Assembly: GCF_000337675.1 (NCBI RefSeq)
Contig: NZ_AOIB01000031.1
Location: forward strand, 101,695-147,770
Direction: 5' to 3'
DNA: 46,076 nucleotides
Origin: Natronococcus amylolyticus DSM 10524
Lineage (GTDB): Archaea > Halobacteriota > Halobacteria > Halobacteriales > Natrialbaceae
A program made the translations under genes and the position numbers. The notes under the pieces are model-generated. The model was not told the DNA's origin. It searched no databases and saw nothing but the letters and a program-made list of their open reading frames with translations. This document shows, in pieces, positions 33,506-41,753 of this stretch. Each line of letters opens with the position of its first letter. Position 1 is the first letter of the stretch.

Positions 33506-33913
33506 GCCGTTGAATTCCTCTCTGCGAAAAAAGGTGTGACGAAACGTCGCGGAAGAGCGTCGGGCTGCGCTCCTCGAATGACCGACCTGTTCCGCCTCGG
33601 AACGAAGATCCTGATGGCAATATCTGGTCGAAATCGCCGTCTGCCTTGTGAAGGGCCGTTCTGCGAGGAGCAGCTCCTATCGGCCCGACGAGCGACCCAC
33701 TGCCGACAGTCGCTGGCAAGTATTGCTAACACAAAACAAATTTTATGCTGGTTTATTTTTTGATGCGTGAGGAACTCGAGAATCAAACATTGTTCACAGA
33801 GCCATCTTAGAAGCATTCTTCTACGTAAATCTAATCAGATTAACTTTCGGGCGGTAAATTGTACTCTGTTCCATAAGAATTTAATAGACTCTTGTGGTCC
33901 GACTGTATGCGTC
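33506..33913. promoter_or_regulatory. Intergenic region with AT-rich promoter of the exoprotease
   Basis: About 400 bases between divergent genes. Bases 33720-33890 are strikingly AT-rich for this genome. A TATA-like TTTAATA lies at 33880-33886, about 31 bases before the protease ATG at 33914. AATCT-AATC-AGATT near 33825-33840 is a short inverted repeat that could be an operator. No gene is supported here. Confidence 0.5.
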
Positions 33914-35521
33914 ATGACAGATGGTGACATTCACAGCGCCGATCGACGAACGGTACTCCAAGCAGCGGGCACACTGGGCGCACTCTTCGGTCTGAGTGGT
34001 GTCGCAGCGGCGGGGCCCGGCCGGGAGCCGGGACCGAAGAAGGAGGAGATCCTCGTTGGCGTCGACGACTCCGTCTCGGACGCGGAGGGGACGGTCGAGC
34101 CGAAGATCCCGAACAACGCTGCAATCGTCCACGCGAACGAGACGCTCGGCTACGTCGCGGTGGAGTTTCCCGAAAACGCAAACGAGCGGGCGAAGGAGAA
34201 CTTTATGCAGAACGTGCTGGGCGACCGCGATATCGCGTACGCCGAGGAGAACGCGACCGTCGAGGCGTTCTCCGCGCCGGACGACCCCCAGTACGGCCAG
34301 CAGTACGCCCCCCAGCAGGTCAACTGCGAGGGTGCCTGGGAGACGACCTTCGGGGATCCGGACGTGACGATCTCGATCATCGACCAGGGGATCCAGTACG
34401 ACCACCCCAACCTCGAGGAGAACATGGACGACAGCGTCCCGGACTACGGCGAAAACTTCGCCGGTTCCGGGAGCGATCCCTACCCGGTCAGCGGGGGCGA
34501 GGACCACGGCACCCACGTCGGCGGGATCGCCGCCGGCGGCACCGACAACGGAACCGGCCACGCCGGAATCTCGGACTGTTCGGTGCTGTCGGCCCGCGCG
34601 CTAGACGACAGCGGCGGGGGTTCGCTGTCGGACATCGCCGACGCGATTCAGTGGTCTGCCGACCAAGGTGCCGAGATCATCAACATGTCCCTCGGTGGCG
34701 GTGGCTACTCGAACACGATGGACAACGCCTGCGAGTACGCCCGAGAACAGGGGTCGCTGCTGGTCGCGGCTGCCGGCAACGACTTCGGCGGGAGCGTCTC
34801 CTATCCGGCGGCCTACGACAGCGTAATGGCCGTCTCCTCGCTCGACGAGACCGAGTCGCTGTCGGACTTCTCGAACGTCGGGCCGGAGATCGAACTCGCC
34901 GCACCCGGCACGGACGTACTCTCGACGGTCAACTGGGACGACTACGGCGAGTACTCGGGAACGTCGATGGCCTCGCCGGTCGTCGCGGGCGTCGCGGGAC
35001 TCGCACTTTCGGCTCATCCGGGGCTCTCGAACGAGGCGCTCCGCGACCACCTGCGGGCGACCGCCGTCGACGTCGGACTCCCAGAGGACGAGCAGGGTGA
35101 CGGCCGCGTCGACGCCGATCTCGCCGTCAACACCGACCCAGACGAGGAGCCGGACAACGGCGATGACGACGATGACGACGGCGGAGACGATCCCGGCGAG
35201 GGCGAGGAGACGGCTACGGTAACGGACACCCTTACGAGCTCCTGGGATAGCGACTGCTGGACCTACGGCTGGCAGTTCGACGATACGCGACGGGTCGTGA
35301 TCGACCTTGAGGGACCGGGCGACGCCACGTTCGACCTCTACGCCAACGAGCGCAGTAGCTGCCCGACGACGTCCGACTACGATCACATCTCCTACACCTG
35401 GGGCAGCGACGAGGAGATCGTCGTCGAGGATCCCGACACGGCGGCGGACCTGCACGTGCTCGTCGACGCCTACAGCGGCAGCGGCGAGTACACGCTGACG
35501 ATCACCGAGTACGAGGGGTGA
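33914..35521 (+). CDS. Halolysin-like secreted subtilisin-family serine protease
   Basis: A 535-residue exoprotease. The Tat leader shows [10 protein letters not shown] near residue 10, then a hydrophobic core to ~33. A propeptide (about 45-120) precedes the S8 catalytic domain with D157 in I-I-D-Q-G-I, H198 in D-H-G-T-H-V-G-G, N289 in A-A-G-N-D and S351 in S-G-T-S-M-A-S-P. After an Asp-rich linker (about 415-440) comes a PPC-type beta domain ([14 protein letters not shown]). The whole layout matches haloarchaeal halolysins. ATG 33914 starts the leader and fits the TATA element. The TnpB element begins directly after the stop codon. Confidence 0.95.
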   Translation: MTDGDIHSADRRTVLQAAGTLGALFGLSGVAAAGPGREPGPKKEEILVGVDDSVSDAEGTVEPKIPNNAAIVHANETLGYVAVEFPENANERAKENFMQNVLGDRDIAYAEENATVEAFSAPDDPQYGQQYAPQQVNCEGAWETTFGDPDVTISIIDQGIQYDHPNLEENMDDSVPDYGENFAGSGSDPYPVSGGEDHGTHVGGIAAGGTDNGTGHAGISDCSVLSARALDDSGGGSLSDIADAIQWSADQGAEIINMSLGGGGYSNTMDNACEYAREQGSLLVAAAGNDFGGSVSYPAAYDSVMAVSSLDETESLSDFSNVGPEIELAAPGTDVLSTVNWDDYGEYSGTSMASPVVAGVAGLALSAHPGLSNEALRDHLRATAVDVGLPEDEQGDGRVDADLAVNTDPDEEPDNGDDDDDDGGDDPGEGEETATVTDTLTSSWDSDCWTYGWQFDDTRRVVIDLEGPGDATFDLYANERSSCPTTSDYDHISYTWGSDEEIVVEDPDTAADLHVLVDAYSGSGEYTLTITEYEG

Positions 35522-35525
35522 ACTA

Positions 35526-35640
35526 CCCCTGCCTACTCACTCACGGCTTGCGCTGTTCGTTCCTTGAGGCAGGGGCTTCCTGTTTCAACGACGCGACTTG
35601 CAGACACGGTAAGTGTATCCACAGCGGTCGCAGTCTCCGC
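35526..35640 (-). ncRNA. Candidate omega RNA (reRNA) scaffold at the 3' end of tnpB
   Basis: TnpB nucleases use a guide RNA transcribed from the tnpB 3' end through the right end of the element. Here the tnpB stop (TAG at 35533-35535) falls inside a perfect 9-bp stem (35526-35534 with 35567-35575, 32-base loop). That placement fits an omega RNA scaffold overlapping the gene end. The bases just past the stem would be the guide and would come from the protease 3' end. The 5' limit given is a guess. Confidence 0.4.
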
Positions 35641-36807
35641 AGGCGTGTCTTCGGAGTGAACCACTCCTAGTCGATTCCAACCGCGTTTTTGGACGTTGAA
35701 CGCAGCGTTCCAGTCACGGTCTATTTCGAATCCACACGATGGACACGAATGTTCGCGCATCCACAGCGGCTTTGCGGTTTCCACACCACACTCCGTACAC
35801 TCTTTCGTGGTGCCTCTCGCTTCGACTTCCACGACGTGACAGCCGTTCTTATCTCCGTGGTGTTCGAGGATGGTGAGGAAGTCTCGCCACCCAATTTCAG
35901 CCTTGTTCCGGGCGTTCTGCTGGCCTTCCAGCATGCTTTTGACCTTGAGGTTTTCGACGAGCACCGCGTCGTACTCGGTGGTGTAAAAATGCGCGAGCTT
36001 GTGCTTGAAGTCACTCTTCTTGTTCGACATCCGCTGGTGGATTGCAGCGACGCGGAGACGTTGTTTCTCCCAGTTGTTCGAGCCTTCTCGCTTTCGAGAT
36101 AGCGACCGCTGTTCGCGTTCGAGGCGCTCTCGGTCATCCGACAGGTCAAGACGATCAACGGAGCGTCCGTCGCTGTCATGGATGAAGGTGAGGACACCGA
36201 GGTCGAGGCCCACTGTGTCCTCGGGGTCGATCGCTTCGGGCTCGGGTTTCTCGGGAGTAGTGGTCTCGATGGTGAACGACGCATACCACGCGCCCGTCGT
36301 GTCTTTCTTGAGCGTGACTTCTTTGATGGCGTCGTGCTCGGGAAGGTCGCGGTGCAAGCGAATTGGAACCTCGCGGGTTTCGCCTTTGAGTTTTTTGAGG
36401 GTTAGAAGTGCGTGTCCGTCAGGGCCACTCTTCTTGTCGAGTTCGAAGCCTGATTGACGGTATGTAAAACTCCTGAAGTCACGCGGGTTCTTCCAGTTGA
36501 GCGAGCCTACTTTATGTCCTTGCGCTTTGAGTTTCCCGAGATTGTTGATATTATCGCGGATGCGCTCGACGGCTTTCTGTAACACGGTGGAGTAGACCTT
36601 GTTCAGGTCTGTCCACCAGTCTTTCAGATCGGGGATGGTGTCACGCACCATCCAGACGCGTTGTCTGAGCGTGCTCGCATCCTCTGGGATTTTGTTGAAT
36701 TCCCTGAGTGCGTGGTTGTAGAGTTGTCGGACAGTGTCGCGTTACCAGTCTATTGCTTGCTGTTGCTCTTCGGTGGGAAAGAGCCGGTAACGTGGACTGT
36801 ACTTCAT
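35533..36807 (-). pseudogene. tnpB: TnpB (RNA-guided nuclease/transposase accessory), one nonsense codon
   Basis: From ATG 36807 the frame reads M-K-Y-S-P-R-Y-R-L-F-P-T-E-E, typical of haloarchaeal TnpB, reaches TAA at codon 22 (36742-36744), then resumes in frame with R-D-T-V-R-Q-L-Y-N-H-A-L to a natural end. Counting through the stop, about 424 codons remain. The RuvC residues are intact: D202 in V-G-L-D-L-G, E285 in V-L-V-E-N-L, D365 in D-R-D-W-N-A-A-F-N. The zinc ribbon C-T-E-C-G and C-P-S-C-G is also intact. The stop replaces what is usually Gln (CAA to TAA). It is either a recent inactivation, or translation restarts at M53 (36651) and yields a 372-residue form lacking the first part of the wedge domain. 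Confidence 0.85.
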
Positions 36808-36884
36808 GCGACGTGCTATCGTCTACGACTTATGGTTAGTTGAAAATTCTGATTGAAGACGTTTGTGACTCGTGCGGGCGCTGT

Positions 36885-36933
36885 ATCCCCGCTCTACTCG
36901 CTCCCTTCGGTCGCTCCTTGAGGACGGGGGCTT
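36885..36933. repeat. Second copy of the tnpB-end hairpin
   Basis: CCCCGCTCT (36887-36895) pairs imperfectly (7 of 9) with AGGACGGGG (36921-36929). The sequence resembles the hairpin at the other end of the element (shared TCCTTGAGG and GGGGCTT, same orientation). It may be the left end, or the leftover right end of another copy. Confidence 0.55.
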
Positions 36934-37032
36934 AGCGCCCTCTTTTACAGCTAACCCGCGCTCGTTCGCGGTCCGTTTTCTACTATCGGCGGCCGGGTTC
37001 CGCGTGCGAGACGGCCACGGCCGACGAAAAGA

Positions 37033-37040
37033 CATTACTA
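37033..37040 (+). promoter_or_regulatory. TATA-like element of the gcvT-gcvH operon
   Basis: CATTACTA is centred about 26 bases upstream of the gcvT ATG (37063). The mobile element ends about 100 bases further upstream, so it has not separated gcvT from this core promoter but may have removed upstream control sites. Confidence 0.45.
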
Positions 37041-37062
37041 CCCCCGGAGTGTGAGGCCGACT

Positions 37063-38160
37063 ATGCCGCTTCAGACGCCGCCGTTGCGTGGGATCCACGC
37101 CGATCGTGGAGCGAAGTTTACGGAGTTCGGTGGCTGGGATATGCCCGTGGAGTTCGACTCGATCCAGACGGAACACCGGGCCGTCCGGGAAGACGTCGGG
37201 ATCTTCGACGTCTCTCACATGGGTCAGATCCACGTTACCGGCCCGGACGCCACGACGTTGATGCAGCGGCTCACGACCAACGACGTGACCCGACTCGAGG
37301 TCGGTGACGCCCAGTACGCCGCGATCACCGACGAGGAGGGCGCGATCATCGACGACACCGTCGTCTACCGCCTTCCCGACGAGGACGGCCACGCGACGTA
37401 CCTCTTCGTCCCCAACGCGGGCACCGACGAGGCGACCCACGAGCGCTGGATCGGCTACCGCAACGAATTCGGGCTCGAGGCGACCGTCGACAACCAGACC
37501 GACGAGTTCGCGATGTTCGCCCTGCAGGGACCGAACGCGGCCGACCTGCTCGAGGACGTCTCCGAGGACGCGCCGACCGAGCTGGGTCGGTTCGAGGCCA
37601 CCTATGCGACCGTCGCCGGCGTCGAGTGCTGGACCGCCCGCACAGGGTACACCGGCGAGGACGGGTTCGAACTCGTCGTCCCGTGGCCCGAATCCGAGAC
37701 GGTCTGGTCCGAACTCGAGTGTCAGCCCTGCGGGCTCGGCGCCCGCGACACGCTCCGGATCGAAGCGGGGCTCCTGCTCGCCGGCCAGGAGTTCGACCTC
37801 GAGTCGAATCCGCGAACGCCCTACGAGGCGGGGATCGGCTTCGCGGTCGACCTCGACACCGAGTTCGTCGGCCGGGACGCCCTGGTCGAGGCGAACGAGG
37901 CGGGCGTCGAGGAGCAGCTGGTCGGCTTCCAGCTGATCGACCGCGGCGTCCCGCGTCACAGCTACGACATCACGAACGCAGAGGGTCGAGTCGTCGGCGA
38001 GGTCACGAGCGGCACGATGAGCCCGACCCTCGAGCAGCCGATCGGACTCGGCTACGTCCCGGTCAAGTACGCGGACCCGGGAACGACGCTCCAGGTCGTC
38101 GTTCGCGGCCGATCGAAGAAAGCAAGAGTTGAGACCACGCCGTTTATCGACACAGCATAA
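37063..38160 (+). CDS. gcvT: Glycine cleavage system T protein (aminomethyltransferase)
   Basis: A 365-residue GcvT that moves the methylene group from aminomethyl-lipoyl-GcvH to tetrahydrofolate (or the archaeal equivalent) and releases ammonia. Typical segments are G-G-W-D-M-P-V-E-F near residue 23, F-D-V-S-H-M-G-Q near 50, [18 protein letters not shown], and the catalytic-region [11 protein letters not shown]. The C-terminal barrel has [14 protein letters not shown] 37063 matches the family start; four extra upstream codons are open. gcvH follows 2 bases later. Confidence 0.96.
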   Translation: MPLQTPPLRGIHADRGAKFTEFGGWDMPVEFDSIQTEHRAVREDVGIFDVSHMGQIHVTGPDATTLMQRLTTNDVTRLEVGDAQYAAITDEEGAIIDDTVVYRLPDEDGHATYLFVPNAGTDEATHERWIGYRNEFGLEATVDNQTDEFAMFALQGPNAADLLEDVSEDAPTELGRFEATYATVAGVECWTARTGYTGEDGFELVVPWPESETVWSELECQPCGLGARDTLRIEAGLLLAGQEFDLESNPRTPYEAGIGFAVDLDTEFVGRDALVEANEAGVEEQLVGFQLIDRGVPRHSYDITNAEGRVVGEVTSGTMSPTLEQPIGLGYVPVKYADPGTTLQVVVRGRSKKARVETTPFIDTA

Positions 38161-38162
38161 CC

Positions 38163-38546
38163 ATGAGTTTCGACGTTCCAGACGACCGACGGTACCGCGA
38201 ATCGCACGAATGGGCGCTCCCGACCGACGACGGAATCCGCGTCGGCATCACCGACTTCGCACAGGACGAACTGGGCGACGTCGTCTTCGTTGAACTTCCC
38301 GACGAGGGCGAGTCGATCGCTCAGGAGGAGGAGTTCGGCGTCATCGAGTCGATCAAGGCCGTCTCCGACCTGTATGCGCCGGTCGGCGGCGAGGTGCTCT
38401 CGGTCAACGAGGCGCTGTTCGACTCGCCCGAACTCGTCAACGAGGATCCGTTCGGCGAGGGCTGGATGCTCGAGATCGAGGGCGCCGACGAGGCCGAGCT
38501 CGACGAGCTGCTGTCGGCCGACGAGTACGAGGATCAGATCGCCTGA
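38163..38546 (+). CDS. gcvH: Glycine cleavage system H protein
   Basis: A 127-residue lipoyl carrier. The lipoylated lysine is K65 in [11 protein letters not shown]. Other family marks are E-S-H-E-W near the N-terminus, [13 protein letters not shown], and [10 protein letters not shown]. It carries the aminomethyl group between the P and T proteins and is regenerated by dihydrolipoyl dehydrogenase. Its ATG is 2 bases after the gcvT stop, so they form one operon. Its partners gcvPA-gcvPB are encoded at 20238-23065 on the other strand. The small membrane-protein gene converges on it with no gap. Confidence 0.97.
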   Translation: MSFDVPDDRRYRESHEWALPTDDGIRVGITDFAQDELGDVVFVELPDEGESIAQEEEFGVIESIKAVSDLYAPVGGEVLSVNEALFDSPELVNEDPFGEGWMLEIEGADEAELDELLSADEYEDQIA

Positions 38547-38735
38547 TCAGGGCTCCTGGGGCGTCTCCCGGTTGAAAAGCACCATTACCGCTCCGGAGAC
38601 GACGACGGTCAGAACTGCCCAGACGAGCCACAGTTCCGGCTCGTCGACGACGTAGACGACGACGAGCGTCGCGAGAAAGACGGCAGTCAGCGCCGCCGTC
38701 CACAGATCCTTTCGGCGGGCCGGTGTCTCCGACAT
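38547..38735 (-). CDS. Small two-helix membrane protein
   Basis: A 62-residue protein with two hydrophobic helices (about residues 12-29 and 34-53: A-A-L-T-A-V-F-L-A-T-L-V-V-V-Y-V and L-V-W-A-V-L-T-V-V-V-S-G-A-V) and a charged N-terminus. I know no assigned function. The stop directly abuts the gcvH stop. The HTH regulator gene lies 3 bases upstream on the same strand, so the two are probably co-transcribed. Confidence 0.72.
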   Translation of the reverse strand: MSETPARRKDLWTAALTAVFLATLVVVYVVDEPELWLVWAVLTVVVSGAVMVLFNRETPQEP

Positions 38736-38738
38736 TCC

Positions 38739-39449
38739 TTACTCGAGCGTGACGAGATGATCGAGCAGTTCCTCAAGCGGTTCGGTCGTCACGGCCAGCG
38801 AGTAGCCGTCGATCCGGGCGAGGTCGGCGGCGTGCTCCCAGAGATCGTCCTCTTCGATGCCGTGGAGGACGACGGCGTTGGGCGTCGGGTTGACGACCCG
38901 CAGCGCAACGGCGACGGCCTCGCCTCGCGTGACGCCGGTAAAGACCAGTACACGGTTGGTGCTCTGGCCGTACAGCCGGAAGAACTCCTCGCTCGAGAGG
39001 CGGGTGATCGCCCCGATGCTGTCGATGACGGTGTGGCCGCTGACCTGATCGGTGCTGCCCGCTGCGACCTCGGTCGCGCCGATCTCGTCGTACAGCTGCA
39101 CGAGCGGTTTCGAGGTCGCGTACTCCCGGAGGTCGTAGACGACGTCGCTCTCGAACCCCGCCGAGAGCACGCGCCCGTACTGACGGATGCGATCACCGCC
39201 ACGTCGTTCGTCGATCGCGAGCAGCCCCTCGACGAGCCGACCGACGACGCCGATCCCGGGACTCTCCCGGCGCCCGCTCTCGTAGTCCGAAATTACCGAG
39301 GAGGACACCTCGAGCTCGCTGGCCAGGTCGGTCTGGGAGACGCCGAAGTCGGTGCGCCACTTTCGCAACGTCGCACCGGGGTCGTCGCTCAGCGTGATCT
39401 CTCCGGCGATCTTCTCGGCGAGCTCTCGCTTGGGTCCACGGCCGCCCAT
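38739..39449 (-). CDS. Archaeal XRE-type HTH transcriptional regulator
   Basis: A 236-residue regulator. The N-terminal Cro/XRE HTH lies at about 27-80: L-R-K-W-R-T-D-F-G-V-S-Q-T-D-L-A, V-S-S-S-V-I-S-D-Y-E-S-G-R-R. The remaining ~150 residues form an archaeal C-terminal domain (F-F-R-L-Y-G-Q-S-T-N-R-V-L-V-F-T-G-V-T) found in conserved archaeal predicted transcriptional regulators; ligand unknown. The ATG at 39449 gives M-G-G-R-G-P-K-R-E-L, matching the family start. It is the first gene of a two-gene unit with the small membrane protein. Confidence 0.87.
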   Translation of the reverse strand: MGGRGPKRELAEKIAGEITLSDDPGATLRKWRTDFGVSQTDLASELEVSSSVISDYESGRRESPGIGVVGRLVEGLLAIDERRGGDRIRQYGRVLSAGFESDVVYDLREYATSKPLVQLYDEIGATEVAAGSTDQVSGHTVIDSIGAITRLSSEEFFRLYGQSTNRVLVFTGVTRGEAVAVALRVVNPTPNAVVLHGIEEDDLWEHAADLARIDGYSLAVTTEPLEELLDHLVTLE

Positions 39450-39528
39450 ACGCGACGGTCGTCCGGTCGGCCCAAGTAGCTACCGGAGTCGGCGTCCTCG
39501 AAACCGGCGGCCGTCGGCGGGATCGCGG

Positions 39529-40284
39529 TCAGTCGGTCGACTCCGACGGCGCGGGATCGACCGTCTCGATCCGCGCGTTGATCCAGCTCGCGGCGGCCTC
39601 GAGGGTCTCCGGGTCCGACCCCGAGAGACGGATCCGGCCGGGTCGATCCTCCCCGCGGGGGTAGCTCCCGACGGCAACGTCGAACTCGTCGGTCACACCC
39701 TCAAGGACGGCCGTCAGCGACCCCTCGGGTGCTGGCGTGTAGACGGTCCGGGAGCGCGCCTCACCCGCGAACTCCCCGGCGACCTCGCGAAACATCGCCC
39801 GCATCTCCTCGGGGATACCCGCGAAGACGGAGACGTTCTCGACCGTACACCCCGGCGCCCAGGCCTCCTCGACGACGATCGGCACCGCCCCCTCAGGGAG
39901 TGAGGCCGCAGCCTCGAGATCGATCTCGAGGTCGTACTCCGCGACGAGATCCGGGTTCTCCTCGCGGAACCGCCGGGCCTTCTCGGTTAGGCTGTCGTAG
40001 ATCTCCTCGCGGACGACCAGCTCTCGGTCGAGCCCTTCGGCGACGGCCTCGATCGTGACGTCGTCCGGGGTCCCGCCGAGCCCGCCGGTGACGAGCACGG
40101 CGTCGAAGGCCTCGCTCCAGTCGGCGACGGTGGCGGCGATGAGCCCGCGGTCGTCGGGGATCGTCAGGATGCGCTCGACGGTCGCGCCTCGCTCGGTCAA
40201 CTGCTCCGCCAGCCAGGCGGCGTTGGTGTTGGTGGTCGTCCCCGCCAGCAGCTCGTCGCCGACGGTGACGATCGCGACGTTCAT
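39529..40284 (-). CDS. CinA/MoaB-type molybdopterin-binding-domain protein
   Basis: A 251-residue protein whose first ~170 residues are a molybdopterin-binding (MoCF) domain as in CinA: V-T-V-G-D-E-L-L-A-G-T-T-T-N-T-N and V-L-V-T-G-G-L-G-G-T-P-D-D-V. The C-terminal part is a small alpha/beta domain with V-G-S-Y-P-R-G-E. Archaeal members lack the CinA deamidase domain, as here. Possible roles are nucleotide pyrophosphatase (ADP-ribose type) or cofactor handling; neither can be confirmed. The ATG at 40284 begins directly with the first strand. The gene is divergent to the HTH gene at 40465. Confidence 0.88.
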   Translation of the reverse strand: MNVAIVTVGDELLAGTTTNTNAAWLAEQLTERGATVERILTIPDDRGLIAATVADWSEAFDAVLVTGGLGGTPDDVTIEAVAEGLDRELVVREEIYDSLTEKARRFREENPDLVAEYDLEIDLEAAASLPEGAVPIVVEEAWAPGCTVENVSVFAGIPEEMRAMFREVAGEFAGEARSRTVYTPAPEGSLTAVLEGVTDEFDVAVGSYPRGEDRPGRIRLSGSDPETLEAAASWINARIETVDPAPSESTD

Positions 40285-40426
40285 GGCTCGGGTTGGGGCT
40301 CGAGTCAGTTAGCGACTGCGCCGGCGGGATCCGGTCTTCGACGGCGTTCGCATCCGTCCGCGATTCCGACCGATATCCTCGGCAACCGAAGATCGATTCG
40401 GTGAGGTAATTATACTAAGCGGTGGC

Positions 40427-40437
40427 AAATTATATAG
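40427..40437 (+). promoter_or_regulatory. TATA-like element for the HTH/DUF6516-like/AbrB island
   Basis: AAATTATATAG is centred about 33 bases before the ATG at 40465. A second AT-rich patch (TAATTATACTAAG at 40407-40418) lies 20 bases upstream and could be a second TATA or an operator. Confidence 0.5.
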
Positions 40438-40464
40438 TGCGATAGGCCGTTTTTCCATGCAGGT

Positions 40465-40992
40465 ATGAGTTCGGACGACCCTCCGAGCGAGCTGCCCGGA
40501 CTGGCCGACGAGTGGAGCGAGCGGACGGATGCACAGTCGACCAGGGAACGAGTGTACGCCGCCGCCCTCCAGCTGTACGAACCGACGCGCGTCGCTACCG
40601 TCTCGGAACGGGCCGACGTCTCGAAAGAAACCGCCCGCGAGTACCTCCGCTGGTTCGCGGAGATCGGACTGGTGACCCACGACGCCGAGTCGCCGGATCT
40701 GTTCAGTCGAAACGAGGCGTACTTCGAGTGGCGGCGCATCCAGCGTCTGCAGTCCCGCCCGCTGGAAGACCTCGAACGGGAGCTGAAGCGACTTACCGGG
40801 AGCGAACGCGAGTATCGCGAGCGGTACGATGCCGACGGGCCCGACACGGTCGACGCGCTCGACCACGCCGACTACGACGAGCTCGAGTCGGTGTGGATGG
40901 AACTCCAGGAGTGGCGAACGGTCCGACGACGGATTCGCGAACTCGAGCAGGCACGACGGAACAGGGACAGAAGCTCGAAAGCACCGGCGTGA
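40465..40992 (+). CDS. Haloarchaeal winged-HTH protein, first gene of a small island
   Basis: A 175-residue protein. An N-terminal winged HTH shows R-V-Y-A-A-A-L-Q-L-Y-E-P-T-R-V-A-T-V-S-E-R, then V-S-K-E-T-A-R-E-Y-L-R-W-F as the recognition helix. The C-terminal half is a charged coiled-coil-like helix (L-E-R-E-L-K-R-L, V-R-R-R-I-R-E-L-E-Q). It resembles haloarchaeal HTH proteins that pair with a DUF6516-like partner. The next gene begins 9 bases later. It may repress its own operon, as antitoxins do. ATG 40465 follows a short leader after the TATA element. Confidence 0.8.
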   Translation: MSSDDPPSELPGLADEWSERTDAQSTRERVYAAALQLYEPTRVATVSERADVSKETAREYLRWFAEIGLVTHDAESPDLFSRNEAYFEWRRIQRLQSRPLEDLERELKRLTGSEREYRERYDADGPDTVDALDHADYDELESVWMELQEWRTVRRRIRELEQARRNRDRSSKAPA

Positions 40993-41001
40993 CTGCGCAG
41001 T

Positions 41002-41430
41002 ATGAACGATACAGGACGGTCGCTTGACGAAGCGCTGTTGCGAGCGGTCGCTCGACGGCTCGGTTCGTTGACTGTAATCGACACTGTCCGGGTGTTTCCG
41101 CGGCAAAAGCCCGAGTCGGTCGTCGCGACGCTCGAGGACGCGTACTACCCCGAGGAGATACGGCGGATTGAACTCGAGGCTCGCGCGTACCGCAACGGCG
41201 ATTTCAACGTTACGTACCGGGAGGCGAGGGGCAACGACGACTGGATGGCCAGATGGGACCGTCACGACAATCCGCACAATTCCCGGGACCACTACCACCA
41301 GCCGCCGCGCGCTCGGGCGACGGACGCGGTCGATAAATCGTATCCCACGGATTTTTTCGACGTCGTCGAACTGGTTCTCGCCGAGGTCGACGCTCGACTC
41401 GGCGAACTGTGGGAGCAGACCGACGACTGA
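41002..41430 (+). CDS. DUF6516-like protein, candidate toxin or effector partner
   Basis: A 142-residue protein with the DUF6516-like pattern: beta strands with R-I-E-L-E-A-R-A-Y-R-N-G-D-F-N-V-T-Y, then W-x-x-R-W-D-R-H-D-N-P-H and a His-rich D-H-Y-H-Q-P-P, then Y-P-T-D-F-F-D-V-V-E-L and a C-terminal helix. Members occur next to HTH genes, and the family is suggested to be part of toxin-antitoxin-like modules. The invariant-looking Trp, Arg, Asp, His set could be an active site. It is 9 bases after the HTH gene and 30 before the AbrB gene. Function is inferred only from family context. Confidence 0.72.
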   Translation: MNDTGRSLDEALLRAVARRLGSLTVIDTVRVFPRQKPESVVATLEDAYYPEEIRRIELEARAYRNGDFNVTYREARGNDDWMARWDRHDNPHNSRDHYHQPPRARATDAVDKSYPTDFFDVVELVLAEVDARLGELWEQTDD

Positions 41431-41460
41431 CTTTCGTGTGTCGCTATCGTAGGGTCGCGT

Positions 41461-41691
41461 ATGCCCGAAGCGACGGTGGACGATCTAGGTCGTCTCACAC
41501 TCCCGGAAGAGGTCAGAGAGCGATACGGTGAGCGCTACTACATTGTTCAACTTCCCGACAGAGTTACGCTTGTTCCGATCGCTGACGATCCGCTCGAGAC
41601 ACTCAAGGATGAGTTCGCGGACGTTGACGGATCGGCTCGCGACCTTCGTGACGCGGCACGGAAGCGGGCGCTCAACGAAGTCGACGACTGA
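41461..41691 (+). CDS. AbrB/SpoVT-type antitoxin-like DNA-binding protein
   Basis: A 76-residue protein with a swapped-hairpin AbrB domain: V-D-D-L-G-R-L-T-L-P-E-E-V-R-E-R-Y, then Y-Y-I-V-Q-L-P-D-R-V-T-L-V-P-I. The C-terminal helix, D-P-L-E-T-L-K-D-E-F-A-D-V-D, is the part that binds a VapC-type PIN toxin in classic pairs. No PIN gene follows; rfcL starts 62 bases downstream. It is either an orphan antitoxin or the third member of the island with the HTH and DUF6516-like genes. ATG 41461 fits the family N-terminus. Confidence 0.85.
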   Translation: MPEATVDDLGRLTLPEEVRERYGERYYIVQLPDRVTLVPIADDPLETLKDEFADVDGSARDLRDAARKRALNEVDD

Positions 41692-41753
41692 GCGACGGAC
41701 GCGACGATCCCTGTCCGCAACCACTAAACGCGGCTCGTCCCAACCACGAGTCA

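Larger units (their letters stand above)
35526..36933 (-). mobile_element. IS200/IS605-group element, IS1341 type (tnpB only)
   Basis: The element contains a tnpB-like gene and no tnpA, the IS1341-type layout. Both sides carry a similar ~50-base hairpin with CCCC...TCCTTGAGG...GGGGCTT (plus-strand view 35526-35575 and 36887-36930), which I take as the approximate ends. It sits immediately behind the protease stop codon and before the gcvT promoter. IS605-group elements make no target duplication, so exact ends cannot be fixed from this sequence alone. Confidence 0.7.

Noticed and set aside
35522-37062. A tnpA (Y1 transposase) gene partnering tnpB
   Set aside because: No frame on either strand beside tnpB carries the HUH or catalytic Tyr motifs; the element is tnpB only.
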